The notes beneath the pieces were generated by a model. That model saw only the letters and a list, made by a program, of their open reading frames with translations. It had not been told where the DNA came from and did no database searches. Position numbers and translations under genes: made by a program. Shown here piece by piece: positions 55,774 to 64,000 of a stretch of DNA of 64,000 nucleotides. Numbering within the stretch: the first letter of the stretch is position 1; each line of letters opens with the position of its first letter. The stretch is taken from NCBI GenBank assembly GCA_023428755.1, contig JAEYWX010000001.1:248001-312000 (forward strand). Reading direction: 5' to 3'. Source of the stretch: Bacteroidota bacterium. Its GTDB lineage: Bacteria > Bacteroidota > Bacteroidia > Chitinophagales > Chitinophagaceae.

Positions 55774-58700
55774 ATGCCAAAGAAAAAAATCAGTTTGCCT
55801 TTATTTAAAAAACTAGCGGCAAATGTTCCTGCATTCGTATTTGCGATACTATTGCAGGTGTTGCTGATACCAAGCCAGGTATCAGCTCAGGACATTACTG
55901 TAAAAGGTACAGTAAACGGTGAGAATGGAGCTCCTCTCAGCGGCGCATCCATTACTCTGAAAGGAACCAACAAAGGAACAACCACCGATAACAACGGTGC
56001 GTTTACCATCAGTGCTCCCAAAGGTGGCATGTTGGTAGTATCAGCTGTTGGTTATGCTGAAAAAGAAGTGCGCATCGGCGACCAGACAACAATCACCATT
56101 GATCTGGTAGTAGGTGGCGAAGCCCTTGAAGAAGTAGTAGTAATCGGTTATGGTACACAACGTAAAAAAGATGTAACCGGTTCTACAATTACTATCAAAG
56201 GCGAAACCTTGAACGAAATCAAGGCGCCCAATATCTTCAATCAATTACAGGGACGTGCGCCCGGTGTTGACATTGTAAGCAACAGTTCACAGATCGGCGC
56301 AGGTGGTGAGATCCGTATCCGTGGTAACCGTTCGCTTACCGGCAACAACAACCCTTTGATTGTGGTAGATGGTATGGTTTACGGTGGTAGTGTAAATGAT
56401 ATCAACCCAGATAACATTGCAAGCCTCGACATCTTAAAAGATGCATCGGCAACAGCTATCTATGGTTCACGTGGTTCTAATGGCGTAATCATTATTACTA
56501 CAAAACGTGGTACTGCACAAAAAACACAAACTACCTATAATGGCTTTGTTGGTGTTGTAAATGCAATTGGTACGTACAGATTGTTTACCGGAGAGGAGTA
56601 TGCGAAATTCAAGCAGGATGCACGGGAAGGTCAGCCCAATCCGGCGAACCAAAACCCTTATCAGTTAACTGCTGATGAACAAGCAAATCTTGCTGCCGGT
56701 GTTAGTACAGACTGGCAAAATTTATTGCTCACAACAGGTATCAGAACAAGTCATGATCTGGGTGTAAGAGGTGGTACTGAAAGAACACAGTTTTACTTTG
56801 GTGTTGGTTATTACAATGAAACAGGTGTAATTCACGACCAAAACCTGAACCGTTACAGTTTCAATGTAAACATCGATCACAAAGTATCTGACCGTATTAA
56901 GGTTGGTTTTACAAGTTTCAATACTTTGCTCCGTTCAAACAGACTTGGAACAAACGCTTATGGCGCAGGCACTCGCTTAAGTCCTTTGTATAAACCATAC
57001 AATGATGATGGCACATTGAACTTTAAACCAGCCATTCAGCAAGGTGTTGACAATGCACAGATCAATCCGCTTACTGCGATTGGTAATAACGACCTGATCA
57101 AAGCATTTAACAGAAGATATCAGTTCCAGCACAATTTCTATGGTGAAATCAAGTTGCTCCGTGATCTGAAATTCAAAACAACGTTTGGATACGGCTGGTC
57201 GCAGACTTTTGCAAGTAATTACAACGGACCAAATACCGTGTTTAACATTAACGCTACAACAGCCGGTTCTACAATGAGTCAAAGCAACTCTGAAGGCTGG
57301 CAGTACACCATCAATAACTCACTGGATTATAACAAGAGCTTTGGTGGCAAGCATAAAATTCAGGCCTTAGTATTGCAGGAAATCCAGAAAAACCATTTCC
57401 GTGCACAACAGTTTAACGGACAAGGTATACCAGCAGACTTTATGCAGGATTACAACTGGTTGCAGGTTAACACAATCAACCCGCAAGGTGGCAACTTCAG
57501 TGAGTCTGCAGTAATTGGTTATATGGGTCGTGCAGTTTATTCTTACGACGATCGTTACTTGCTTACAGCAACAGTTCGTACAGATGGTGCTTCTGTATTG
57601 GCTCCCGGTAATCAATGGGTAACATACCCTGCGGTTTCAGTGGGCTGGAATATCGGCAATGAAAAATTCATGCAGAATGTTAGTGCAGTATCAAGCCTGA
57701 AATTAAGAGCAGGCTGGGGTATCAGCTCAAACGCCGGTATCGGTGCTTACACAACTTTGGGTAGCCTCGGTAACAACTTCTACAATTTTGGAGCTGGCTC
57801 AACCATTGGTGTGAACTACGTAAATGGTTACCTCATCAATACAAGTCCTAATCCAAATCTTAGTTGGGAAAAAACAACCGGTATCAACCTTGGTTTGGAT
57901 TTCGGATTATTCAAAAACCGTGTTACGGGTTCTGTTGATTTTTATAATAACAGAACAACTGACATTCTCCTGAACCGTCAGTTGCCACGTAGTAATGGTG
58001 TGAACTCTATTCTGGTAAATGCCGGTGAAACATCATCTTATGGTTTAGAATTTTCAGTTAGCAGCACAAACATTGAAAGCAGAGGTGGTTTCAGATGGAC
58101 TACCGATTTCAATGGTTTCTTTAACAAAGAAAAAATTGTTGCACTGCAATTAGGTCTTCAACAAGACCTTGGAAACGGATGGTTTGTGGGTCAGCCGATC
58201 ACTACCATTTTTGATTACAAAAAAGTTGGTATCTGGCAAACATCCGAAGCAGCCACTGCTGCTGTGTATGGAGCTGCTCCCGGTGACATCAAAATTGAAG
58301 ATGTAAACAAGGATAATGTGATCAATGCTGCCGACAGACAGATCATTGGAAATTTCCAGCCGAAGCTTGTTGCTGGTTTAACTAACCGTTTTGAATACAA
58401 AAACTTTGATCTGAACATCGTAATGTTTGGCCGTTTTGGACAAACTGTAGTAGTAAACTACTTATCTGCTGATGGTGGAGGTGCCGGTTATCCATTCTTC
58501 CTCAACAGCCGTGTTAACCAACACAAAGTTGACTACTGGACACCAACAAACCCAACCAATGCGTTCCCTCAACCGGATGCAAGTAAGGATGCGTTGCTGT
58601 TTACATCAACACTTACCTATCGTGATGGATCGTTCATTAAACTCAGAACAATTGACCTGGGTTACACCATTCCATCTGATAAGTTGAAAAAAGCGAAAAT

Positions 58701-58920
58701 TGAAAGTTTAAGGGTATATGCATCTGCACAAAACCCATTCATTTTATGGGCTCCATTGGTGAGAGATGGTTTAGGTCTTGATCCGGAAGGAAACGGAAAT
58801 GGTAACGCAGTAGGTTCACAAGGTGGTGGTGTTACCCCTGTTCCCGGCCGTGCTATCACTGTGGGCATGGGCGTTCCTCCTACCCGCCAGATCATTTTTG
58901 GAGTTAACGTGCGCTTTTAA
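55774..58920 (+). CDS. susC: SusC/RagA-type TonB-linked outer-membrane transporter
   Basis: About 1048 residues. The ATG at 55774 (MPKKKISL) is preferred over a TTG six bases upstream. The signal peptide ends VSAQ. A carboxypeptidase-D-like regulatory domain (about 43-113) is followed by the TonB-box region and plug (EEVVVIGYGTQ, DILKDASATAIYGSRGSNGV), and by the 22-strand barrel ending in the terminal aromatic VRF. There is no STN domain, so sigma/anti-sigma control is not expected. It imports glycans captured by the SusD partner encoded 20 bases downstream; xylan oligosaccharides are the likely cargo from context. Confidence 0.95.
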   Translation: MPKKKISLPLFKKLAANVPAFVFAILLQVLLIPSQVSAQDITVKGTVNGENGAPLSGASITLKGTNKGTTTDNNGAFTISAPKGGMLVVSAVGYAEKEVRIGDQTTITIDLVVGGEALEEVVVIGYGTQRKKDVTGSTITIKGETLNEIKAPNIFNQLQGRAPGVDIVSNSSQIGAGGEIRIRGNRSLTGNNNPLIVVDGMVYGGSVNDINPDNIASLDILKDASATAIYGSRGSNGVIIITTKRGTAQKTQTTYNGFVGVVNAIGTYRLFTGEEYAKFKQDAREGQPNPANQNPYQLTADEQANLAAGVSTDWQNLLLTTGIRTSHDLGVRGGTERTQFYFGVGYYNETGVIHDQNLNRYSFNVNIDHKVSDRIKVGFTSFNTLLRSNRLGTNAYGAGTRLSPLYKPYNDDGTLNFKPAIQQGVDNAQINPLTAIGNNDLIKAFNRRYQFQHNFYGEIKLLRDLKFKTTFGYGWSQTFASNYNGPNTVFNINATTAGSTMSQSNSEGWQYTINNSLDYNKSFGGKHKIQALVLQEIQKNHFRAQQFNGQGIPADFMQDYNWLQVNTINPQGGNFSESAVIGYMGRAVYSYDDRYLLTATVRTDGASVLAPGNQWVTYPAVSVGWNIGNEKFMQNVSAVSSLKLRAGWGISSNAGIGAYTTLGSLGNNFYNFGAGSTIGVNYVNGYLINTSPNPNLSWEKTTGINLGLDFGLFKNRVTGSVDFYNNRTTDILLNRQLPRSNGVNSILVNAGETSSYGLEFSVSSTNIESRGGFRWTTDFNGFFNKEKIVALQLGLQQDLGNGWFVGQPITTIFDYKKVGIWQTSEAATAAVYGAAPGDIKIEDVNKDNVINAADRQIIGNFQPKLVAGLTNRFEYKNFDLNIVMFGRFGQTVVVNYLSADGGGAGYPFFLNSRVNQHKVDYWTPTNPTNAFPQPDASKDALLFTSTLTYRDGSFIKLRTIDLGYTIPSDKLKKAKIESLRVYASAQNPFILWAPLVRDGLGLDPEGNGNGNAVGSQGGGVTPVPGRAITVGMGVPPTRQIIFGVNVRF

Positions 58921-58940
58921 CCATTTAAATTTTTTAGAAA

Positions 58941-60725
58941 ATGAAACATAAGAAAATAATATTTAGTCTGTTCCTCGGCACATTGCTTCTTGCAGCTTCC
59001 GGTTGTAAGAAATTACTGGAGGAGCAGCCAAGAACAGCTTTTACACCTACATTTTTCTCTACCTCCGATGGTATTCAAGGTGCCATTGCCGGTATTTATT
59101 CCAGCTTCCGTGGCCATTGGGGTACACAGATCTTTACGCAATTGTTCAATGCCGGTACAGATGAAGCATTGAAAGGCGCAGCGGCTGATGTGCAACATTG
59201 GTTTGAATACAACAATGCTGTTATTAAAAGTAATACCAACAACTACGAAGGTTTTTGGAACAGCATGTTCATCAATATCAATACCGCCAATGGGGTTTTG
59301 GAATATGGTGCAAATGCAGATATCCCTGCTGCGCAAAAAACACAGTTGCTGGCACAGGCCAAGTTCTTACGTGGGTTCTGCTACTATTACCTTGTAACTA
59401 CATTTGGATCTGTTCCTTTAAAGACAACGTTTAACACATCTCCATCTGCAGCCGATGCTCCGTCTCCTATTGCAGATGTATATGCACAGATCATTAAAGA
59501 TTTAACCGAAGCATCTGCTGATTTACCAAATACACCTGGTGCAGGTTTAGGAAAGCCAGCAACAAAACCAACAGCATTGTTCCTGTTGGCAAAAACGCAT
59601 CTTTGGAGAGGTTGGTCATCTGTAGCGCAGCCAACTGATTTCCAACAGGCGTATACCATTTCAAAAGCCTTAATTGATAACCGTGCAACCTATGGTTTAA
59701 ACCTGTTGCCGTTTTTCCCTGATGTATTCAGAGAAGGTCGTGAATACAGCTCAGAAGTGTTGATGGTAATTGATCATACAAAAGATCTGAAGTTTGGTCA
59801 AAACTCAGCAGTGGGCTCAGGTGCAACCAACTTTGCTGAAAACAAATCCAACTTCTTCTGGCGTCCAAACTATCCAACCATTAATGCCAACTACCCGGCA
59901 GGTGGTGGTGCAAACGTTACGGTTCGTGATATCAATAACGGTCGTCCTTTCCAACGTATTCGTCCAAACACACGTTACGTAATGGATGTAGCGTTTGCTA
60001 ACCGTGCAACCGATTCACGCTACGATGGAACTTTCCAAACTGTTTGGCTGTCAAACAGCACCGAAATGTCTGTTCGTGGTTCTGCCGGTGCAACTACACC
60101 AAGGGGTCAGTTAATCAATGGCATCGATACAGCAATCTGGATGCGTGACCGTTTGGTAACACCTGCAGAAAGAGCTGCCTTTAAAGGAATCATGTTTGAA
60201 CCAAACCATTTGGCTGGTGCTACAGTTCCATACACTGCGAGCTATTATCCGAATGTGCGCAAGTTCGATGACTCTACAAGAGGTAACCTCAATGATTACT
60301 CTGATCGTCCTTATATTCTATTCCGCTTTGCTGAAGTATATCTCATTGCAGCTGAAGCAGCAGCAAAAGGAGGAGCTACTTTGCAGGATGCTGCTGATAT
60401 GATCAATGTACTACGTACACGTGCAGCATTAAAAGCAAACCAAAGCCCTGCCGAATATGCGGCAGCAGTTGCTGCACAGCAAATCACTGCTGGCCAGGTT
60501 ACCATTGATTTTATTCTGGAAGAACGAACCAGGGAATTATTTGCTGAAGATACCCGCTGGTGGGATTTGGCAAGAACGCAAAAACTTGTTGATCGTGTAA
60601 AACTACATAACCCTGAAGGGGCAAATGGAGTACAACCGTTCAATATGTTGCGACCAATTCCGCAATCACAAATTGACCTGGTTACTGAAGGACCAAGGTT
60701 CCCTCAAAATCCGGGATACGAATAA
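58941..60725 (+). CDS. susD: SusD/RagB-type surface glycan-binding lipoprotein
   Basis: 594 residues. The lipoprotein signal ends at C22 (AASGC). Family features are the N-terminal SusD-like region (TSDGIQGAIAGIYSSF), TPR helices (LLAQAKFLRGFCYYYLV), and a C-terminal RagB part (FRFAEVYLIAAEAAAKGG, LEERTRELFAEDTRWWDLAR). It forms the lid of the SusC transporter. The pair is isolated: it is the only SusCD in the window, divergent from the large enzyme array. A strong terminator follows 41 bases after the stop. Confidence 0.95.
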   Translation: MKHKKIIFSLFLGTLLLAASGCKKLLEEQPRTAFTPTFFSTSDGIQGAIAGIYSSFRGHWGTQIFTQLFNAGTDEALKGAAADVQHWFEYNNAVIKSNTNNYEGFWNSMFININTANGVLEYGANADIPAAQKTQLLAQAKFLRGFCYYYLVTTFGSVPLKTTFNTSPSAADAPSPIADVYAQIIKDLTEASADLPNTPGAGLGKPATKPTALFLLAKTHLWRGWSSVAQPTDFQQAYTISKALIDNRATYGLNLLPFFPDVFREGREYSSEVLMVIDHTKDLKFGQNSAVGSGATNFAENKSNFFWRPNYPTINANYPAGGGANVTVRDINNGRPFQRIRPNTRYVMDVAFANRATDSRYDGTFQTVWLSNSTEMSVRGSAGATTPRGQLINGIDTAIWMRDRLVTPAERAAFKGIMFEPNHLAGATVPYTASYYPNVRKFDDSTRGNLNDYSDRPYILFRFAEVYLIAAEAAAKGGATLQDAADMINVLRTRAALKANQSPAEYAAAVAAQQITAGQVTIDFILEERTRELFAEDTRWWDLARTQKLVDRVKLHNPEGANGVQPFNMLRPIPQSQIDLVTEGPRFPQNPGYE

Positions 60726-60766
60726 GAAGATTCGTCGAGAACGAACTTATTTAACCAGAAATTTTC

Positions 60767-60799
60767 AAACCGGGAACCAGGTAGTCTGGTTCCCGGTTT
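60767..60799 (+). terminator. Strong hairpin terminator after susD
   Basis: A perfect 14-bp stem (AAACCGGGAACCAG at 60767-60780, complement at 60786-60799) with a 5-base loop, followed by GTATTTT. It separates susCD from the haloperoxidase-like gene starting 61 bases later. Confidence 0.9.
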
Positions 60800-60860
60800 G
60801 TATTTTAGGAAAGCTTGCTGAACAAAACGTTTTATCTTACTTGCATTATTTATACAGGGA

Positions 60861-62315
60861 ATGAATCACTTTATTAAACTTTTCATCGTTGTTGTTACTG
60901 TGTGTGCCTGCAACGGCAACAACAAACAACAAACCACAGAACCAAGAGGTGCAGAGAACAGAGCTTATCAATGGGGGAAAATTTCGTTGGCAGCAACGGC
61001 CAATGATACCGAACTTTTCAGACCACGGCCAACTGTTACAGCAAGAATGCTGTCATTGGTATGGACGGCTGTGTTTGATGCATGGTCGAGATACGATGAG
61101 AAAGCACGACCCGTTTATCTGCAACAGGTTGATCGTGTTCCCGCTGAACAACGCACCACAAAGAATAAAGAAATTGCCATCAGCTATGCAGCTTACCGTG
61201 CAATGCTTGAATATTTTTACAGCGATTCCACTATGCTGCGTACGAAAATGAAAGAGTTTGGTTTGGATCCGGACAATCAATCTACAGACCCGTCCACACC
61301 GGAAGGTATTGGCAACCTTGCAGCCAAAACAGTGATCGAAGCAAGAATGAATGATGGCTCCAATCAAACAGGAACCATGCCCGGCTCCAATGGAAAAAGC
61401 TATGCCGATTATACAGGTTATGTACCCGTAAACAGTGCCGATACATTAAAAGAAATTAAACGCTGGCAACCAAAATATTTTTCAGATGGCAAAGGAGGAA
61501 AGTTTGCACCTGGTTGTTTAACACCACACTGGGGTAAAGTTAAACCGTTGCTGTTAGACTCCGGCAGCCAGTTTCGTTGCCCACCTCCACCTGCCATTGG
61601 CTCTGCCCAATTGGAACAGGAAGTAAAAGAAGTAGTGGAACTTCAGGCTGCTCTTACCAATGAACAAAAAGCCCTTGTAGAATTTATGCGTGATGGACCA
61701 AAGTCGGTACAACAGGCCGGCCACTGGCTCATATTTGCGCAGGATGTTTCGATACGGGATAATCATACATTAGACCAGGATGTAAAAATGTATTTTGCTG
61801 TAGAAGCAGCAGCAATGGATGGTTTTATTGCCTGCTGGGATACAAAAATGGAATATGATTTTGCACGGCCTTACACACTTGTGCATTACTACTATAAAGA
61901 TAAAATCATCAAAGGATGGGGTGGTCCTGAAAAAGGAATGATTGAAATGCCGGGACAGGAATGGCGGCCTTATTCACCGGAAACATTTTTATGTCCGCCT
62001 TTTCCAAGTTATGTTTCAGGACACAGCAGCATCAGCGGTGCATGTGCTGAAATTTTAAAACTGTTTACCGGCAGTGATGATTTTGGAATTGAAGTAAAAC
62101 GAAAACCGGGTGAAATGACAGAGCCCGAACATGTGGGCGATGAAGTAACTTTACGGTTCCCCACATTTACTGAAACAGCGAACATGGCAGGTATTTCAAG
62201 AGTGTTAGGAGGATATCATATTCAATGTGAAAATGTGGAAGGATTAAAACTTGGCAGAAACGTTGCCGCATACGTGTGGGAGAAATATTTATACCATACA
62301 GGAGAAAAAAACTGA
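60861..62315 (+). CDS. Vanadium-haloperoxidase/PAP2-superfamily lipoprotein
   Basis: 484 residues. A lipoprotein signal ends at C17 (VCAC). The PAP2/vanadium-haloperoxidase active-site motifs are present: KMEYDFARP (about 330-338), PSYVSGHSS (about 379-387) and SRVLGGYHIQCE (about 446-457), giving the vanadate- or phosphate-binding Lys, Arg, Ser-Gly-His and the second His. The family covers acid phosphatases and haloperoxidases; sequence does not separate them. It is followed after 22 bases by an FG-GAP lipoprotein, a pairing I recall from other Bacteroidota SusCD loci. A role in xylan or lignin oxidation is only speculative. Confidence 0.85.
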   Translation: MNHFIKLFIVVVTVCACNGNNKQQTTEPRGAENRAYQWGKISLAATANDTELFRPRPTVTARMLSLVWTAVFDAWSRYDEKARPVYLQQVDRVPAEQRTTKNKEIAISYAAYRAMLEYFYSDSTMLRTKMKEFGLDPDNQSTDPSTPEGIGNLAAKTVIEARMNDGSNQTGTMPGSNGKSYADYTGYVPVNSADTLKEIKRWQPKYFSDGKGGKFAPGCLTPHWGKVKPLLLDSGSQFRCPPPPAIGSAQLEQEVKEVVELQAALTNEQKALVEFMRDGPKSVQQAGHWLIFAQDVSIRDNHTLDQDVKMYFAVEAAAMDGFIACWDTKMEYDFARPYTLVHYYYKDKIIKGWGGPEKGMIEMPGQEWRPYSPETFLCPPFPSYVSGHSSISGACAEILKLFTGSDDFGIEVKRKPGEMTEPEHVGDEVTLRFPTFTETANMAGISRVLGGYHIQCENVEGLKLGRNVAAYVWEKYLYHTGEKN

Positions 62316-62337
62316 ACACCCAGTAAAACAAACTAAG

Positions 62338-64000
62338 ATGACAAAAAAAACGGTACTCGCATGCGCTGCATGTGTAATAGGTTTATTGATTCTGAACTTT
62401 TCTACAGGATGTAAAGAAAAAAATGAAACTGGCGAAAACAATACTTCTTCCGTTGATCCTGTGTTTCAAAAAGTAAATACATCGCAAAGCGGTATCAGTT
62501 TCAGCAATGTAGTGGAAGAAAATTACCACCGTAACTATTTCGATACGTTTGCCTATGTATATAACGGTGCTGGTGTAGCCACAGCTGATATTAATAACGA
62601 CGGACTCATGGATGTCTATTTTACCGGCAATGAAGTACCCAACAAATTATACCTCAACCAGGGAGGTATGAAATTTAAAGATATTACAGCCACTGCAAAC
62701 GTTGATGGGGGGAAAGGATGGGATAATGGTGTAACGTTCGTTGATATTAATAGTGATGGATTGATGGACATTTATGTATGCCGTGGAGGATATAAGGATA
62801 CTGATGAGGAACGACGCAATCTCTTGTATGTAAACCAAGGCGATCTTACATTTAAAGAAGAAGCAAAAAGTTACGGGCTCGATGATAAGAGCTATTCCAT
62901 CCATGCTGCTTTTTTTGATATGGATAACGATAACGACCTGGATATCTATCTCACCAACCGTCCTGATTCGTTTTATCTTGGTCTTTCACGAATGGTTTCA
63001 GGAAAACGAAACCCACCCGATCTCTGCCGGGACAAATTATACAGGAACGACAATGGAAAGTTTACCGAAATCGGCAAGCAGGCAGGTATCAAAAATAATT
63101 TCGGCTATGCTTTATCGGTAGTTACCGCCGACCTCAACAACGATGGATGGGAAGATATTTTTGTTTCGAACGATTATGCCGATAACGATTATATCTACAT
63201 CAATCAGAAGAACGGCACATTTAAAGATGAAGTAAAAACCATGACCAATCATCTTTCCCTATTCTCCATGGGTGCCGATATTGCCGATCTCAACAACGAT
63301 GGGTTTGAAGACATCCTCGTGATGGAAATGCTTCCCGAAAATTATAAACGTTCCAAAGTATCTATGCCACGTATGGATGTGCAGGGATTTTGGGCCATAG
63401 TTGACAGTGGTTTTCACAAGCAATACATGCACAATGTACTGCACCTGAACCACGGCAATGGATTTTTCAGTGATGTATCGCAGATGGCCGGCATTTCCAA
63501 AACGGAATGGAGCTGGTCAACACTTGCATCAGATTTCGACAACGATGGCCACCGGGATATTTTTGTTGCCAATGGTTATCGTCGTGATCTGTTCGATGGC
63601 GATATTCAGCAAAAACAGGAAATGTACATCCGTGCCAATATGAGCAAGTACAACTCGGCCGAAGAGATGTTTGAAAAAGGTTTCAAAGATTACATGAGTA
63701 TTTACGATCCCATCAAAGTACGCAACTATCTGTTCAAAAATAAAGGAGGTCTGAAGTTTGAAAATGTGTCGGAAGCATGGGGATTTAAAGACAGTACGTT
63801 TTCAAATGGTGCAGCCGTTGCAGATTTTGATAATGATGGTGATCTTGATCTTGTGATCAATAATCTTGACGGCGAATCGGATCTGTATGAAAATATTACC
63901 AATACAAAAAACAATTATCTCCGCTTAAAGCTGGAAGGCCCTGCACAAAACAGAGACGGGATTGGTGCTAAAATTTCACTGTACTACGAAGGCAAGCTGC
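62338..64000 (+). CDS. FG-GAP/VCBS-repeat CRTAC1-like lipoprotein (3' end outside window)
   Basis: The gene runs off the right edge; 554 codons are visible. The ATG at 62338 starts a lipoprotein signal ending at C25 (STGC). Repeated calcium-loop motifs of the FG-GAP/VCBS type follow: DINNDGLMDVY, DINSDGLMDIY, DMDNDNDLDIY, DLNNDGWEDIF, DLNNDGFEDIL, DFDNDGHRDIF, DFDNDGDLDLV. The end approaches the ASPIC/UnbV region (NNYLRLKLEG ... DGIGAKI), typical of CRTAC1 proteins. Such proteins form extracellular beta-propellers; the biochemical function is not established. It is probably co-transcribed with the PAP2/haloperoxidase gene. Confidence 0.88.
   Translation, partial: MTKKTVLACAACVIGLLILNFSTGCKEKNETGENNTSSVDPVFQKVNTSQSGISFSNVVEENYHRNYFDTFAYVYNGAGVATADINNDGLMDVYFTGNEVPNKLYLNQGGMKFKDITATANVDGGKGWDNGVTFVDINSDGLMDIYVCRGGYKDTDEERRNLLYVNQGDLTFKEEAKSYGLDDKSYSIHAAFFDMDNDNDLDIYLTNRPDSFYLGLSRMVSGKRNPPDLCRDKLYRNDNGKFTEIGKQAGIKNNFGYALSVVTADLNNDGWEDIFVSNDYADNDYIYINQKNGTFKDEVKTMTNHLSLFSMGADIADLNNDGFEDILVMEMLPENYKRSKVSMPRMDVQGFWAIVDSGFHKQYMHNVLHLNHGNGFFSDVSQMAGISKTEWSWSTLASDFDNDGHRDIFVANGYRRDLFDGDIQQKQEMYIRANMSKYNSAEEMFEKGFKDYMSIYDPIKVRNYLFKNKGGLKFENVSEAWGFKDSTFSNGAAVADFDNDGDLDLVINNLDGESDLYENITNTKNNYLRLKLEGPAQNRDGIGAKISLYYEGKL

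Overview
The window looks like a chromosomal segment of a Bacteroidota species, most likely in the Chitinophagaceae. This is inferred from a SusC/SusD pair, weak Shine-Dalgarno sites, moderate-to-low GC, many Sec, lipoprotein and Tat signals, and a family content (CE1 arrays, GH115, exported Gfo/Idh enzymes) typical of soil or freshwater plant-polymer degraders. No RNA gene, insertion sequence or CRISPR array was seen.

Layout. Bases 1-3004 (+): a BASS-family transporter (cut by the left edge), an exported RraA-type aldolase-like protein and a Tat-exported enolase-superfamily sugar-acid dehydratase, closed by a hairpin terminator. Bases 3131-54873 (-): 33 consecutive genes on one strand over about 52 kb. 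Read in transcription order they are a LacI regulator, GH67, an SDR, GH115, GH10, a GPH sugar symporter, a cytosolic GH43, a second GH43, GH3, two Gfo/Idh, a sialate-esterase-type acetylesterase, GH30, GH35, CE15 and GH95. They continue with four CE1 esterase genes (five catalytic domains), a PQQ dehydrogenase with an inserted cytochrome c, a bicupin with a C-terminal ABM-like domain, a beta-helix protein, a bicupin-SMP-30 lactonase, a CE6-like esterase, GH127, GH51, two GH43, CE4, GH43-CBM6 and two Gfo/Idh. Bases 54874-55773: a divergent regulatory region with two LacI-type operators. Bases 55774-64000 (+): susC, susD, a strong terminator, a vanadium-haloperoxidase/PAP2 lipoprotein and an FG-GAP/CRTAC1-type lipoprotein cut by the right edge.

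Function. The locus is a very complete system for feruloylated, acetylated glucuronoarabinoxylan. GH10 and GH30 cut the backbone. GH115 and GH67 remove (methyl)glucuronic acid, CE15 cleaves lignin-glucuronate esters, and CE1, CE6 and SASA esterases remove feruloyl and acetyl groups. GH51, GH43 and GH127 remove arabinose, GH95 and GH35 would remove galactosyl or fucosyl caps, and GH3 and GH43 release xylose. SusC/D captures glycans at the surface. The GPH symporter with its signal-less GH43 implies uptake and cytosolic cleavage of short xylosides.

The most unusual aspect is a set of exported metabolic enzymes: a PQQ dehydrogenase, an SMP-30 lactonase, Tat-exported Gfo/Idh enzymes, an acid-sugar dehydratase and an RraA-type aldolase, next to a BASS organic-acid transporter. 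Together they could form a periplasmic oxidative route from released sugars to 2-keto acids. This is an inference from domain content and targeting signals.
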